A DNA stretch of 11,768 bases from assembly GCA_004556985.1 (NCBI GenBank), contig SFFC01000071.1, forward strand, positions 1 to 11,768, written 5' to 3'. The stretch comes from Clostridiales bacterium. GTDB lineage: Bacteria > Bacillota > Clostridia > Christensenellales > Aristaeellaceae. Within the stretch, counting starts at the first letter, position 1. The number at the start of each line of letters is the position of its first letter. Positions 1 through 7,099 of the stretch are shown one piece after another. Under the pieces are notes generated by a model. It was given only the letters and a program-made list of their open reading frames with translations. It searched no databases and was not told where the DNA came from. The translations under genes and the position numbers were made by a program.

Positions 1-1
1 G

Positions 2-301
2 GTCACGGTCTGCTGCGTCACCGGCGAGGGGCTCGACCGGCTCAAGCGGCAGCTCGTGGCCTTCGCCCCGGTGGAGGACGGCGAATCCTCTGCGCTGACC
101 CAGGCGCGCCATGCGCAGGCCGCGCTGCGCGCGTGTGCTTCGCTTGGCGACGCGGCCGCCGCGCTTGCGGACGGCATGCCGCTGGACATCGCGGCGGTCG
201 ACCTCTCCGCCGCGCTCGACGCGCTCGGGGAGATCACCGGCGAGACGCTGCGCGAGGGCGTGCTCGACGAAATCTTCTCGCGCTTCTGCGTGGGGAAATG
301 A
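2..301 (+). CDS. mnmE: tRNA modification GTPase MnmE, C-terminal end (5' partial)
   Basis: The reading frame is open from the window edge to a TGA at 299-301 and gives the last 99 residues. MnmE (TrmE), with MnmG, installs the carboxymethylaminomethyl group on wobble uridine 34 of certain tRNAs in the cytoplasm. Visible features are a TGEGLDRLK stretch near the start, fitting the G5 loop region (SAxxGxG) at the end of the G domain. An alanine-rich helical segment follows, then the closing motif LDEIFSRFCVGK, which carries the conserved Cys of the family's C-terminal C[ILV]GK signature. The G1-G4 motifs lie before the window. In Firmicutes mnmE is usually followed by mnmG in the same direction. 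Here a gene-free repeat region and a convergent gene follow, so mnmG is not in its usual place. The identification rests on the C-terminal motif and is firm. Confidence 0.9.
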   Translation, partial: VTVCCVTGEGLDRLKRQLVAFAPVEDGESSALTQARHAQAALRACASLGDAAAALADGMPLDIAAVDLSAALDALGEITGETLREGVLDEIFSRFCVGK

Positions 302-447
302 TTTTCCCTTACAGAGTCAGAATCCAGGCGCGAAGCGAAGAAGGGGTTTGGGGATGAAATCCCCAAGCAGGTTTGGGCGGCAGCCCAACGTATCCATAGA
401 ATTCAAAAAGACTGTAGTCTCAGAGCAGGCCGCAACGCGGCCTACGA
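302..447. repeat. Intergenic run of short hairpins after mnmE
   Basis: No plausible gene lies between mnmE and the stop of the next gene. The stretch holds consecutive perfect inverted repeats: an 8-bp stem TTGGGGAT/ATCCCCAA (348-355 and 359-366, loop GAA), a 6-bp stem TTGGGC/GCCCAA (373-378 and 383-388), AGACT/AGTCT (409-413 and 416-420), and a 7-bp stem AGGCCGC/GCGGCCT (427-433 and 437-443, loop AAC). None is followed by a T-run, so they are not ordinary intrinsic terminators. They could be a dispersed extragenic repeat, the remains of a small mobile element, or a structured RNA. Nothing in the sequence decides between these. Confidence 0.6.
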
Positions 448-506
448 TGGAGACGGGTTCCTTCCGCAGAACTTTGTCCCATTTTCAAAGCGTTAACCCG
501 TCTCCA
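448..506. repeat. Nested inverted repeat, 12-bp outer stem
   Basis: The outer arms TGGAGACGGGTT (448-459) and AACCCGTCTCCA (495-506) are exact reverse complements around a 35-nt interior. The interior holds a second stem, CTTTG (472-476) with CAAAG (486-490). The right arm ends on the same base at which the next large inverted repeat starts. No T-run follows on either strand. The element continues the hairpin run that starts near 348. Confidence 0.6.
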
Positions 507-561
507 AATGTGAACGCGCATCCGCATGGGGAAATTCCCGCGGATGCGCGTGTTCACATTT
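506..561. repeat. Long inverted repeat overlapping the end of the metallophosphoesterase gene
   Basis: The arms at 506-525 and 540-561 pair over 20 bp, with one 2-nt bulge in the right arm. The 14-nt loop contains the palindrome GGGAAATTCCC (529-539). The right arm includes the last two codons and TGA stop (554-556) of the minus-strand gene. It could block read-through between the convergent genes, but neither strand has the U-tract of a standard intrinsic terminator. Confidence 0.65.
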
Positions 562-1405
562 GGGCGCGCCAAAACGCCGCCGTGCCGACGCCGCCCGGCC
601 AGGGAAAGCCCGCGTCCGTCTCCATCCAGCTCGCACGGGAGACGTCCTGCTCGCCCTTCGCCGCGGCGATGCGCCTTGCCTGCGTGACGAACTGCACGAG
701 CAGATCCTTCTGCCGCTCCATCTGCAGGCAGATGATGTGTGCCATGACCGGGCAGAAATCCGCCATGCCGCTTTCCCGAAAGAGCGGCCGCACTGCGCGC
801 GGGTCGTACTGCGCCAGGAACGGCCGCAGCGCAACGCCGCCTTTTTCGATGTCGAGGATCGTGTAGGAGGCCGTCCCTGGCACGCCGTCGTCCATGCATC
901 CCGCGGCGCCGATGCTGTCGACCGTCATGCCGCCGACGCGCAGATGGGTTGGGTTATGCCCGTGGCCGCAGAGGATGTGCGTGCCCTGCGGAAAGTCCAT
1001 CCCCGCCAGGGCTGGGATCGCCTCCTCCGGCTTGTAAACCGGGAAGCGGTCGTCCTCCGGGAGCGCATGGGTGAAAATCAGGCTGCCCAGACGCATTTCG
1101 CGCGGGAAGCTGATCTCCTCCTCCGAAAGGCGCGCGGCGTTGAAGCGGAGGCTGTCGAAGTTCGCGCCGTCATAGCCAGGCTCGCCGTGCAGGACGGAGA
1201 GGATGTAGCGCTCGTGGTTGCCATGCAGGCAGGTCACGCCGCGCTCCCTCAGCAGCGCGAGCACCTCGCGCGGGCTGGGGCCGAGGTTGACCTGATCCCC
1301 GAGGGAAACGATGCTATCCGGCGCGTGCTTGCGATCGATGTCGGCGAGCGCCGCGATGAGCGCGGGCAGGTTGCTGTGGATATCCGCGAGCAGAGCGATG
1401 CGCAT
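554..1405 (-). CDS. Calcineurin-like metallophosphoesterase
   Basis: This 283-residue protein belongs to the two-metal calcineurin-like phosphoesterases. The metal-binding motifs appear in canonical order: DIHSN (D8, H10), GDQVNLGP (D37), GNHE (N63, H64), an isolated H113 in FTHAL, and GHGHNPTH (H148, H150). Family members hydrolyse phosphodiesters or phosphomonoesters with Mn or Fe. The substrate cannot be told here. The last 60 or so residues, after the core domain, are an Arg/Gln-rich tail without a recognised motif. The frame is open further upstream to 1549, but the start at 1405 is preferred. An AGGAGG (1412-1417) sits 6 nt before it, the protein then begins directly with the first beta strand MRIALLADIHSN, and the longer version would be read through the addB promoter and parS sites. 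It is convergent with mnmE and divergent from addB. No clear promoter of its own was found. Confidence 0.87.
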   Translation of the reverse strand: MRIALLADIHSNLPALIAALADIDRKHAPDSIVSLGDQVNLGPSPREVLALLRERGVTCLHGNHERYILSVLHGEPGYDGANFDSLRFNAARLSEEEISFPREMRLGSLIFTHALPEDDRFPVYKPEEAIPALAGMDFPQGTHILCGHGHNPTHLRVGGMTVDSIGAAGCMDDGVPGTASYTILDIEKGGVALRPFLAQYDPRAVRPLFRESGMADFCPVMAHIICLQMERQKDLLVQFVTQARRIAAAKGEQDVSRASWMETDAGFPWPGGVGTAAFWRAQM

Positions 1406-1428
1406 GAGAGGCCTCCTGCTGTCGTAAA

Positions 1429-1457
1429 TTGAAAAGCGCTGTACAGTATGGTATAAT
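1429..1457 (+). promoter_or_regulatory. Sigma-A promoter for addB
   Basis: TTGAAA (1429-1434), a 17-bp spacer and TATAAT (1452-1457) with a TGG extended -10 (1449-1451) form a near-consensus promoter reading toward addB. The predicted start near 1464 gives a leader of about 115 nt that includes both parS sites. An 8-bp palindrome CTGTACAG (1439-1446) lies in the spacer and might be an operator. Confidence 0.75.
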
Positions 1458-1510
1458 TCTCTTTGACAGGCTGTTTCTCCTGCCGCGCCGCGACGCGGGG
1501 CCGGCGTGAT

Positions 1511-1526
1511 TGTTTCACGTGAAACA
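1511..1526. promoter_or_regulatory. parS site 1 (ParB/Spo0J binding)
   Basis: TGTTTCACGTGAAACA is a full match to the 16-bp parS consensus TGTTNCACGTGAAACA known from Bacillus and many other bacteria. ParB loads here, spreads along the DNA and recruits SMC for origin segregation. It lies between the addB promoter and its ribosome-binding site. When translated in the addB frame the site reads MFHVKH, which can mislead gene callers. Confidence 0.95.
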
Positions 1527-1549
1527 TTCGCCGGTGGGGAGCGGCACAA

Positions 1550-1565
1550 TGTTCCACGTGAAACA
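1550..1565. promoter_or_regulatory. parS site 2 (ParB/Spo0J binding)
   Basis: TGTTCCACGTGAAACA also matches the parS consensus at every fixed position. Its centre is 39 bp from that of site 1. With flanks, the two form an inverted pair: 1508-1526 and 1550-1568 are reverse complements over 19 bp with one mismatch. It ends 3 nt before the GGAGG (1569-1573) of addB. Confidence 0.95.
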
Positions 1566-1578
1566 ATCGGAGGTCGCC

Positions 1579-4500
1579 ATGAACATCCTGACAGCCAGAC
1601 CGCACAGGCTGCTCCCCGAATGCATCGCGCGCATCGGCGCGCTCGAGCGCGCAGGGGAGCGGGTCATGCTGCTCGTGCCCGCGCAGTACACGCTGCAGGC
1701 AGAGCTGGAGATGATGGACGGACTGAACCTGCCCGGATCGTTCCTGATCGACGTGCTCTCGCCGGGAAGGCTGCAGAGCCGCGTCTTCGAGCGCGCCGGC
1801 CAACCCGCGAGGACGCTCTTTGACGAGCGGGGGAAGCGCATGGTGCTCAGCGCGATCATCGAGGAAGAGGCGGAGAGCCTGACCGTCTACCGCAGCGCGG
1901 CGATGAGCGGGGCGCAGGGCTTCGTCGCGAAGGTCTCCGCACTGATCGCGGACCTCAAGCGAAGCGGCCTGACCGCGCGGGAGCTGATCGAAAAGGCGGA
2001 AGCGCTTGAGGACGGCCACCCGGCCAGGGCCAAGCTGCTCGACGTCGGGCGCATCTATGCGGGCTATGAGCAGCGCATGCGCGGCGAGCTCGCAGACGCG
2101 GAGGATATCTCGCAGGAGATGCGCATGAAGCTGGGCCGAAGCGGTGTGCTCGAGGCGCAGCACGTCTTCGTCTACGGCTTTGACATGATCACGCCGACGT
2201 TTGCCGCCGAGCTCATCGACATGGACAGGCACAGCAAATCATTGACGCTGGCCATCGAGACGGACGACAACGCTGCGCCGGACGGTCGCCTCTTCGCACC
2301 GGTCAACTTCAGCCTCACGCGGCTGCAAACGCTCGCGCAGCAGGCGGACGTGTCTATCCGTCGGGAGACGCTGCGGCGCGAGCGGGCAATCGCAAGCGAC
2401 CTGGCGGCAATGGAGCACAGGCTCTTCGCGCTGGGCGGCAAGCCGTTTGAAGCGGCGCCTGAGCACATCGAGCTGCGCGCCTGCAGCAGCGCGCGTGCCG
2501 AGGTGCATCTGGCGGCGGCGCGGATGCGTCGGCTGGCCGCGGCGGGGGAGAGCCTCTCGTCGCTGGCGGTCGTCTACCCGAAGGGGAGCGGCTACGGCGC
2601 GCTGCTGGAAAGCATCCTGCCGATGTACGGCATCCGCGCGCATGTCGCGCAGAAGCGCCCCGCGCTTGCCCATCCGATCTGCCGCTTCGTGCTCTCGGCG
2701 CTGGCCGCCGTCTCAAACGGCCTGCGTACAGCGGACGTCATCGAATGCGCGCAAACCGGCTTTCTGCATCTGACGCAGGAGCAGACCGACGCGCTGAGCA
2801 GCTATGCCGAGGGCGTCGACCTGCGCGGCGACGCCTGGAGGCAGCCGTTCACCTATGTCAAGGGCAAGCAGGGGGAGGAGGCCGAAGCGGAACTGAGCGC
2901 TCTCAACGAAGCGCGCAGCGTGCTGATGGAGCCGCTGCTGCGCTTTGGGCGGGAGCTTGGCGCGGCGAAAAACGCGGAGGAGAGCGTCGCTGCGGTCGTC
3001 AGCCTGCTCGAGCAGACGGGCGCAGCGGATACGCTTGAGGCGATGCGCGCAGAGCTCCTTCACCAGGGGCTGCCCGCGGAGGCGGAGGACTGCGCGCAGG
3101 TCTGGACGCGGCTCATGGAGACGCTCGACCAGCTGCACACCCTTTTGGGCGGAGAGCGCGCCTCTGCCGCGCTGGCGCTCAATCTGCTGCGCGAGGGCCT
3201 CTCGGGGCTGGAGCTGGCGGCGCTTCCCCCGGCGGACGGCGCGGTCATCTGCGGCGAGATCGGCAACGTGCGCACGGCGCAGATCCGCACGCTGCTGGCG
3301 CTGGGCATGAACGACGCGGGCGGCGTCGAGGAGGGCGGGCTGCTGACCGCGCAGGAGCGGGAAGCGGGCGCAGAGGCGACCGGCGCCTACCTGGGCATGA
3401 CCGCGACGGAGCGCGCTGCGCTCGCGCAGCTGGACGTGCTCAAGGCGCTCAGCGGCGCGACGGAGCGTGTGCTCGTGTCCTACGCGCTGGCGGACGAGAC
3501 GGGCCGCGCGCTGCGCGAGGGCACGGCCGTGCAGGCGCTTCATCGGCTCTTTCCGCAGATGCCGCTGCGCGGCGGCCTCGCAGCGCAGGAGCAGGAGGAG
3601 ATGCTCGTCGCGCCGGACGCGGCGCTTGAGGCGCTCGGCACGCGCCTGAGCGACGCGGTGGACGGGCGCAGCGCGCTCTCCGCGCGGGAGCGGCAGGCCT
3701 ATGCCGCGCTCGCGCGCAGCGAGGCGGGGCGGGAGGCGCTTGCCCGCGTCACGCGGCGTCTGGGCGAGGCGCCGGAGAGAAGACTCACCGCCGCGCAGGC
3801 GCGAACGCTCTACGGCCGGCCGGTCATGAGCGTCTCGCGGCTGGAGACCTTCGCCCAATGCCCGTACAGGCATTTTGTTCGCTACGGCCTCGCGCCGCAG
3901 GAGGAGGCGCAGCCCGGCGTCGACCGCGCGGAGCTGGGCACGCTCTACCACGAGGCGGCGGAGCGCTTCACGCAGGCCGTCACACAGAGGGAAGATTTCC
4001 CTGACGTGCCGCAGGAGGCGTGTGAGGCGATCATGGAGGAGGCCGTCGCGCCGCTGATTGAGGCGTGGCGCGCGTCGCCACTGGGGCAGAGCGCGCGCGG
4101 CGGAGCCGTCGCCCGGCGCATCGAGCGCACGGCCAAGCGCGCGGGCAAAACCATCGTCGCCCAGTTTGCCGGGAGCCGGTTCAGGCCCCTGCGCACGGAG
4201 CTGGTTTTCGGGCAAAACGGCGTCGCACCGATCATGCTCACCCTCGCGGACGGCAGCACGGTCTACCTGCAGGGGCGCATCGACCGCATCGACGTGCTCG
4301 AGGACGGGGGTATGCGCATCCGCGTGATCGACTACAAGAGCGGCGTCAAAAAGTTCGACCCGACGATGGCCTACTGGGGCATCCAGCTCCAGCTGCTGAT
4401 CTATCTGGCGGCGGCACTTTCGGAGATTCCCGGCGCGGAGCCTGCGGGCTTCTTCTACTGCCGCATCGCCGATCCGACGGTCAAAACGGAGTCCCGCATC

Positions 4501-4869
4501 AAGGAGGAGGTCGAGCGGCAGATCGCGAAGAAGCTCTCCCTGGCTGGCATCTCGCTCTCCGATGTCGAGGTGCTGCGCGCGCAGGGCAGCGCCCATGCCG
4601 CGATGATCACGAAGGACGGCCGCCCGAGCGGCACCTACAAGGGCTCCATGACCGACGAAGCGGGCATGGCGCAGCTCGTCGGCTTCGCCCGGCGCAAAGC
4701 CACGGAGCTGGCGCAGGACGCCTACGCGGGCATCATCGACGACGCGCCGGCGGAGCGGCTGACCTATAACGCCTGCGCGACCTGCAGCTATGCCGGCATC
4801 TGCGGGTTTGACCCAGCGGTCAAGACGAGACGGCGGCTGAGCAGGAAGGGAATTGAGGATCTGAGGTAA
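1579..4869 (+). CDS. addB: AddB subunit of the AddAB helicase-nuclease
   Basis: AddB works with AddA at double-strand DNA ends, resecting them for RecA-dependent repair and responding to Chi. This protein has 1096 residues, close to the usual 1100-1170. Near the N-terminus is the family motif VPAQYT (33-38). The C-terminal third is a RecB-type nuclease: GTLYHEAAERF with H791, GRIDRID with D902, VIDYKSG with D918 and K920, and QLQLLIYL (Q938, Y942). The four cysteines of the AddB iron-sulfur cluster are present: C761 in FAQCPYRHF, then C1066, C1069 and C1075 in the C-x2-C-x5-C pattern. The N-terminal Walker A (GRSGSGKT in Bacillus) is absent; the equivalent stretch reads ARPHRLLP. The start at 1579 has GGAGG (1569-1573) 5 nt upstream. 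The frame continues up to 1510 only because the parS sites happen to be open. No addA follows, and a terminator and a convergent gene come next. Confidence 0.9.
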   Translation: MNILTARPHRLLPECIARIGALERAGERVMLLVPAQYTLQAELEMMDGLNLPGSFLIDVLSPGRLQSRVFERAGQPARTLFDERGKRMVLSAIIEEEAESLTVYRSAAMSGAQGFVAKVSALIADLKRSGLTARELIEKAEALEDGHPARAKLLDVGRIYAGYEQRMRGELADAEDISQEMRMKLGRSGVLEAQHVFVYGFDMITPTFAAELIDMDRHSKSLTLAIETDDNAAPDGRLFAPVNFSLTRLQTLAQQADVSIRRETLRRERAIASDLAAMEHRLFALGGKPFEAAPEHIELRACSSARAEVHLAAARMRRLAAAGESLSSLAVVYPKGSGYGALLESILPMYGIRAHVAQKRPALAHPICRFVLSALAAVSNGLRTADVIECAQTGFLHLTQEQTDALSSYAEGVDLRGDAWRQPFTYVKGKQGEEAEAELSALNEARSVLMEPLLRFGRELGAAKNAEESVAAVVSLLEQTGAADTLEAMRAELLHQGLPAEAEDCAQVWTRLMETLDQLHTLLGGERASAALALNLLREGLSGLELAALPPADGAVICGEIGNVRTAQIRTLLALGMNDAGGVEEGGLLTAQEREAGAEATGAYLGMTATERAALAQLDVLKALSGATERVLVSYALADETGRALREGTAVQALHRLFPQMPLRGGLAAQEQEEMLVAPDAALEALGTRLSDAVDGRSALSARERQAYAALARSEAGREALARVTRRLGEAPERRLTAAQARTLYGRPVMSVSRLETFAQCPYRHFVRYGLAPQEEAQPGVDRAELGTLYHEAAERFTQAVTQREDFPDVPQEACEAIMEEAVAPLIEAWRASPLGQSARGGAVARRIERTAKRAGKTIVAQFAGSRFRPLRTELVFGQNGVAPIMLTLADGSTVYLQGRIDRIDVLEDGGMRIRVIDYKSGVKKFDPTMAYWGIQLQLLIYLAAALSEIPGAEPAGFFYCRIADPTVKTESRIKEEVERQIAKKLSLAGISLSDVEVLRAQGSAHAAMITKDGRPSGTYKGSMTDEAGMAQLVGFARRKATELAQDAYAGIIDDAPAERLTYNACATCSYAGICGFDPAVKTRRRLSRKGIEDLR

Positions 4870-4901
4870 GGGATCGGGGCCCTCATCACAGAACAAAAAT
4901 A

Positions 4902-4956
4902 CGGCGCTGCCGCGCTCAGACCCCAGATACCGGGGAATTCCTGCGCGGCAGCGCCG
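4902..4956. terminator. Intrinsic terminator between addB and the DUF3048 gene
   Basis: Perfect 14-bp arms at 4902-4915 and 4943-4956 enclose a 27-nt loop with a further CCCC/GGGG stem (4921-4924 and 4932-4935). Read on the minus strand the stem is followed by TATTTTTGTT, a proper U-tract, so it should end the DUF3048 transcript. On the plus strand only CTGTTATAGGC follows, so it would end addB less efficiently. Confidence 0.8.
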
Positions 4957-4976
4957 CTGTTATAGGCTTTATCGGT

Positions 4977-6341
4977 TCAGGAGGCCTCGCCCGGCGTCGC
5001 CGGGCTGCCGCCCTCGGCAGGCTGTTCAGACTCCTCCGGCTGCTCAGGCACGGGCGAGGGCGTCTGTGTCGGCTCGGCGGTCGGTTCAACCGTCGGTTCG
5101 GGCGTCGACGTCGGCTTGGGCGTGCGCGTTGCCTTGGGCTTCGCCGTCGCGGCAGGGGCAGACGCGCTGCCGATGGTCAGGCGCTGCTGCTGCGGCTCCA
5201 CCGCGCCGGCGATCAGAGAATCGGAGAGGACGACGACCGGCTGCTCGTTGTCGACGATCTGGATGAACGTTTTGCCGGCTCTCATGGGCAGCTCGTCGCC
5301 GTTTTCATCCAGGAAGACCATGCGGCTGCTTAGCTTTGAATTCTCCGTGCAGTCGCGCACCCATGTGCCGCGGATGTAGCGGCCATTCTGGAAGATCTCG
5401 CAGACGCCCTCGCCGTTCAGGCGAATGACAGGGCGGGAGCTGTTGCCGTTGAACCAGGAGACGTCCGTGCGCAGGACGATCACGTTGGCGTAGGCGCAGG
5501 CCTCGCCGTTGTTCCCGTCGACATAGGGCACGCCGTTGCGGTAGCGCTCGTAGAGGCCGGTCTGTGCGTCGTACTGGTAGGCGGCGACGTAGGCCGGGGC
5601 GGTCGACTTGTAGCTGATGACGATGCCGTTGACCGCCTCGCCGCGCTCAAGGCCCGTGTCCGTGAAGAGGAAGGAATGCGGCGCGGGCGACTCGGCGTAG
5701 CTCCCGCGCACGGCGTTCAGGTCGAGGCGGACGTTGTGCGGCGCGACATGATTGCTGTCGCTGGAGCGGGGGAACCAGCCGCTGCTGGTCGTGATGCCGT
5801 TGACATAGGGGTAGGCGAGCTTTTTATTCGCACTATAGGCCTTGACCCAGTCAAGCACGCTCGTGGTGCCCTCCTGATAGCCATAGAAGCAGAAGACGCC
5901 GCCCCACATCTCGCGCAGCGAGCACATCGGGATACGCGAAGAGCGGACGGGCCCCGCCGAATCGGGAGAGCTGCCCATGAAGAGAGCGAGCTCGCGGGTC
6001 GAGCCGTCCGCCTGAATCGGCATCTCGTAAATCAGATCCGCGTCGCTGACGCCCCAGTGCGGCAGCGCGCCCGGATGCGCGTCGATGCTCACGAGGATGG
6101 GCTGATACGCGCCCGAGAAGGGCTCGCCGGTGATCGGGTTCACGCCGTCAGGGACGGGATTCTCGCCGCGCAGGGCGCGCGTGACCGTCGCGCCGCCGTA
6201 GCCTGCCGGCGCGCCGAGCTGCTGCGCCGTACCGGAGACGGTCAGCCCGCTTGAGGAAAAGTCCGCCGCAAACGCGCAGGCGGGGAGGAGCAGCGCCGCG
6301 CACAGGAGCGCCGCGCTCAGCACAGAAAACCGTTTCTTCAT
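4977..6341 (-). CDS. Secreted DUF3048 (YerB-like) protein with Pro/Thr/Glu-rich tail
   Basis: The 454-residue protein starts with a signal peptide: MKKRF, a hydrophobic stretch (about 6-20) and a likely signal peptidase I site AFA-A (23-26). LPAC (19-22) is an imperfect lipobox because of its Pro, so lipid anchoring is possible but doubtful. DUF3048 N-terminal motifs include NPITGEP (68-74), the DADLIYE stretch (100-106), GPVRSSR (130-136) and HNVRL (202-206). The C-terminal DUF3048 domain spans roughly 255-370 and ends with RAGKTFIQIV. Family function is unknown; Bacillus YerB is the best-known member. From residue 392 the chain is low-complexity, first basic and Thr/Pro-rich, then EPT-like and acidic, with no LPXTG or membrane anchor. 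This start has AAGGAGG (6350-6356) 8 nt upstream; an upstream in-frame ATG at 6389 lacks this and would add a stretch before the signal peptide. It is a single-gene unit, divergent from ogt. Confidence 0.85.
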   Translation of the reverse strand: MKKRFSVLSAALLCAALLLPACAFAADFSSSGLTVSGTAQQLGAPAGYGGATVTRALRGENPVPDGVNPITGEPFSGAYQPILVSIDAHPGALPHWGVSDADLIYEMPIQADGSTRELALFMGSSPDSAGPVRSSRIPMCSLREMWGGVFCFYGYQEGTTSVLDWVKAYSANKKLAYPYVNGITTSSGWFPRSSDSNHVAPHNVRLDLNAVRGSYAESPAPHSFLFTDTGLERGEAVNGIVISYKSTAPAYVAAYQYDAQTGLYERYRNGVPYVDGNNGEACAYANVIVLRTDVSWFNGNSSRPVIRLNGEGVCEIFQNGRYIRGTWVRDCTENSKLSSRMVFLDENGDELPMRAGKTFIQIVDNEQPVVVLSDSLIAGAVEPQQQRLTIGSASAPAATAKPKATRTPKPTSTPEPTVEPTAEPTQTPSPVPEQPEESEQPAEGGSPATPGEAS

Positions 6342-6474
6342 GAAAAAAACCTCCTTGAATCTTCGAACCGGGCGTCGGGCCCACGCCATCCGCCGCAGGG
6401 GCAGCGCAGCGGCCCGCCGTCCGCTTCATTCCGTCTATCTCAATAGACGCGCAGATCCTGACAGAAATTGCAAA

Positions 6475-6503
6475 AATATGAAGATTTGATGCGTTATTGT
6501 TAA
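6475..6503 (-). promoter_or_regulatory. Possible promoter for the DUF3048 gene
   Basis: On the minus strand TTAACA (6498-6503) and CATATT (6475-6480) are 17 bp apart, with 5 of 6 and 4 of 6 consensus matches. Transcription would start near 6468, giving a leader of about 127 nt. That leader holds a 7-bp hairpin, CGTCTAT/ATAGACG (6432-6438 and 6443-6449), and a weaker GC stem near 6371-6387. Their role is unknown. Confidence 0.4.
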
Positions 6504-6536
6504 AACCCGTCATTTTTGCAGAATAATCCGCACCGC

Positions 6537-6565
6537 TTGACGCCGCGATGCGGAATGGCTAAACT
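6537..6565 (+). promoter_or_regulatory. Possible promoter for ogt
   Basis: TTGACG (6537-6542), a 17-bp spacer and TAAACT (6560-6565) match the sigma-A consensus at 5 and 4 of 6 positions. The predicted start is near 6572, within the DnaA-box-like pair, and gives a leader of about 30 nt. Confidence 0.5.
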
Positions 6566-6583
6566 GTCCACAGGATATCCACA
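6564..6583 (+). promoter_or_regulatory. Pair of DnaA-box-like sequences upstream of ogt
   Basis: CTGTCCACA (6564-6572) and ATATCCACA (6575-6583) differ from the DnaA box TTATCCACA at two and one positions. They are in direct repeat with starts 11 bp apart, about one helical turn. They overlap the probable -10 box and start point of ogt. DnaA binding is inferred from similarity only. Confidence 0.4.
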
Positions 6584-6603
6584 CAGATGGAGGAGGAATG
6601 TGC

Positions 6604-7098
6604 ATGATCGGGATTCTCCGCTGCGAAACGCCGCTGGGGGGATGCCTGCTCGCCGGGGACGAGGCCGCGCTGACGGGGCTCTGGTTTGAGGGCGCGAAGC
6701 ATTTTGCGCGGACGCTGCCCAAGGACGCGCGGGCATGCCGCCTGAGCGTGCTCACGGACACGGAGGCCTGGCTGCGCGCATATTTTGCCGGGGCGCGCCC
6801 CGACCCGCGGGAGATTCCATTGCGGACGCAGGGCAGCGAATTTGAGCAGACGGTCTGGGCGCTGCTGCGGGAGATTCCCTGCGGGCAGACGACGACCTAC
6901 GGCGCGCTGGCGCAGGCGCTGGCGCGGAAGAGCGGAAAACCGGCCTGCGCGCAGGCGGTCGGCGGCGCGGTCGGGCGCAACCCGATCTCGATCCTCATTC
7001 CCTGCCATCGCGTGCTGGGCAGGGATGGGAGCCTGACGGGCTACGCAGGCGGGGTGGAGAAGAAGGCGGCGCTGCTGCGTCTTGAGGGCGCGCTCTGA
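6604..7098 (+). CDS. ogt: Methylated-DNA--protein-cysteine S-methyltransferase
   Basis: The protein removes O6-alkyl groups from guanine by irreversible transfer to its own cysteine. It has 164 residues, typical for Ogt-type enzymes without the Ada N-terminal domain. The active-site motif IPCHR is intact, with acceptor C134. It is preceded by the DNA-binding helix region (FEQTVWALLREIPCGQTTTYGALA) and AVGGAVGRNPIS with the conserved Asn. GYAGGVEKKAALLRLE follows. The start at 6604 is chosen because AGGAGG (6591-6596) is then 7 nt away. An ATG two codons earlier (6598) is only 1 nt from that sequence, though it remains possible. The gene stands alone, divergent from the DUF3048 gene and convergent with the purF-like gene. 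DnaA-box-like sequences lie at both of its ends. Whether it is Ogt or a differently named homologue such as AdaB cannot be settled from this sequence. Confidence 0.93.
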   Translation: MIGILRCETPLGGCLLAGDEAALTGLWFEGAKHFARTLPKDARACRLSVLTDTEAWLRAYFAGARPDPREIPLRTQGSEFEQTVWALLREIPCGQTTTYGALAQALARKSGKPACAQAVGGAVGRNPISILIPCHRVLGRDGSLTGYAGGVEKKAALLRLEGAL

Positions 7099-7099
7099 G

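Noticed and set aside
506..561. Long inverted repeat as a standard rho-independent terminator
   Set aside because: No U-tract follows on either strand and one arm covers coding sequence, so it was listed as a repeat only.
1375..1383. DnaA-box-like TGTGGATAT on the plus strand
   Set aside because: It encodes the conserved DIHS metal-binding motif of the metallophosphoesterase, so coding constraint explains it.
2713..4896. Minus-strand open frame of 727 codons opposite addB
   Set aside because: It is the antisense shadow of a GC-rich gene: Arg/Leu/Ala-rich sequence without a motif, no ribosome-binding site, and the plus strand clearly encodes AddB.
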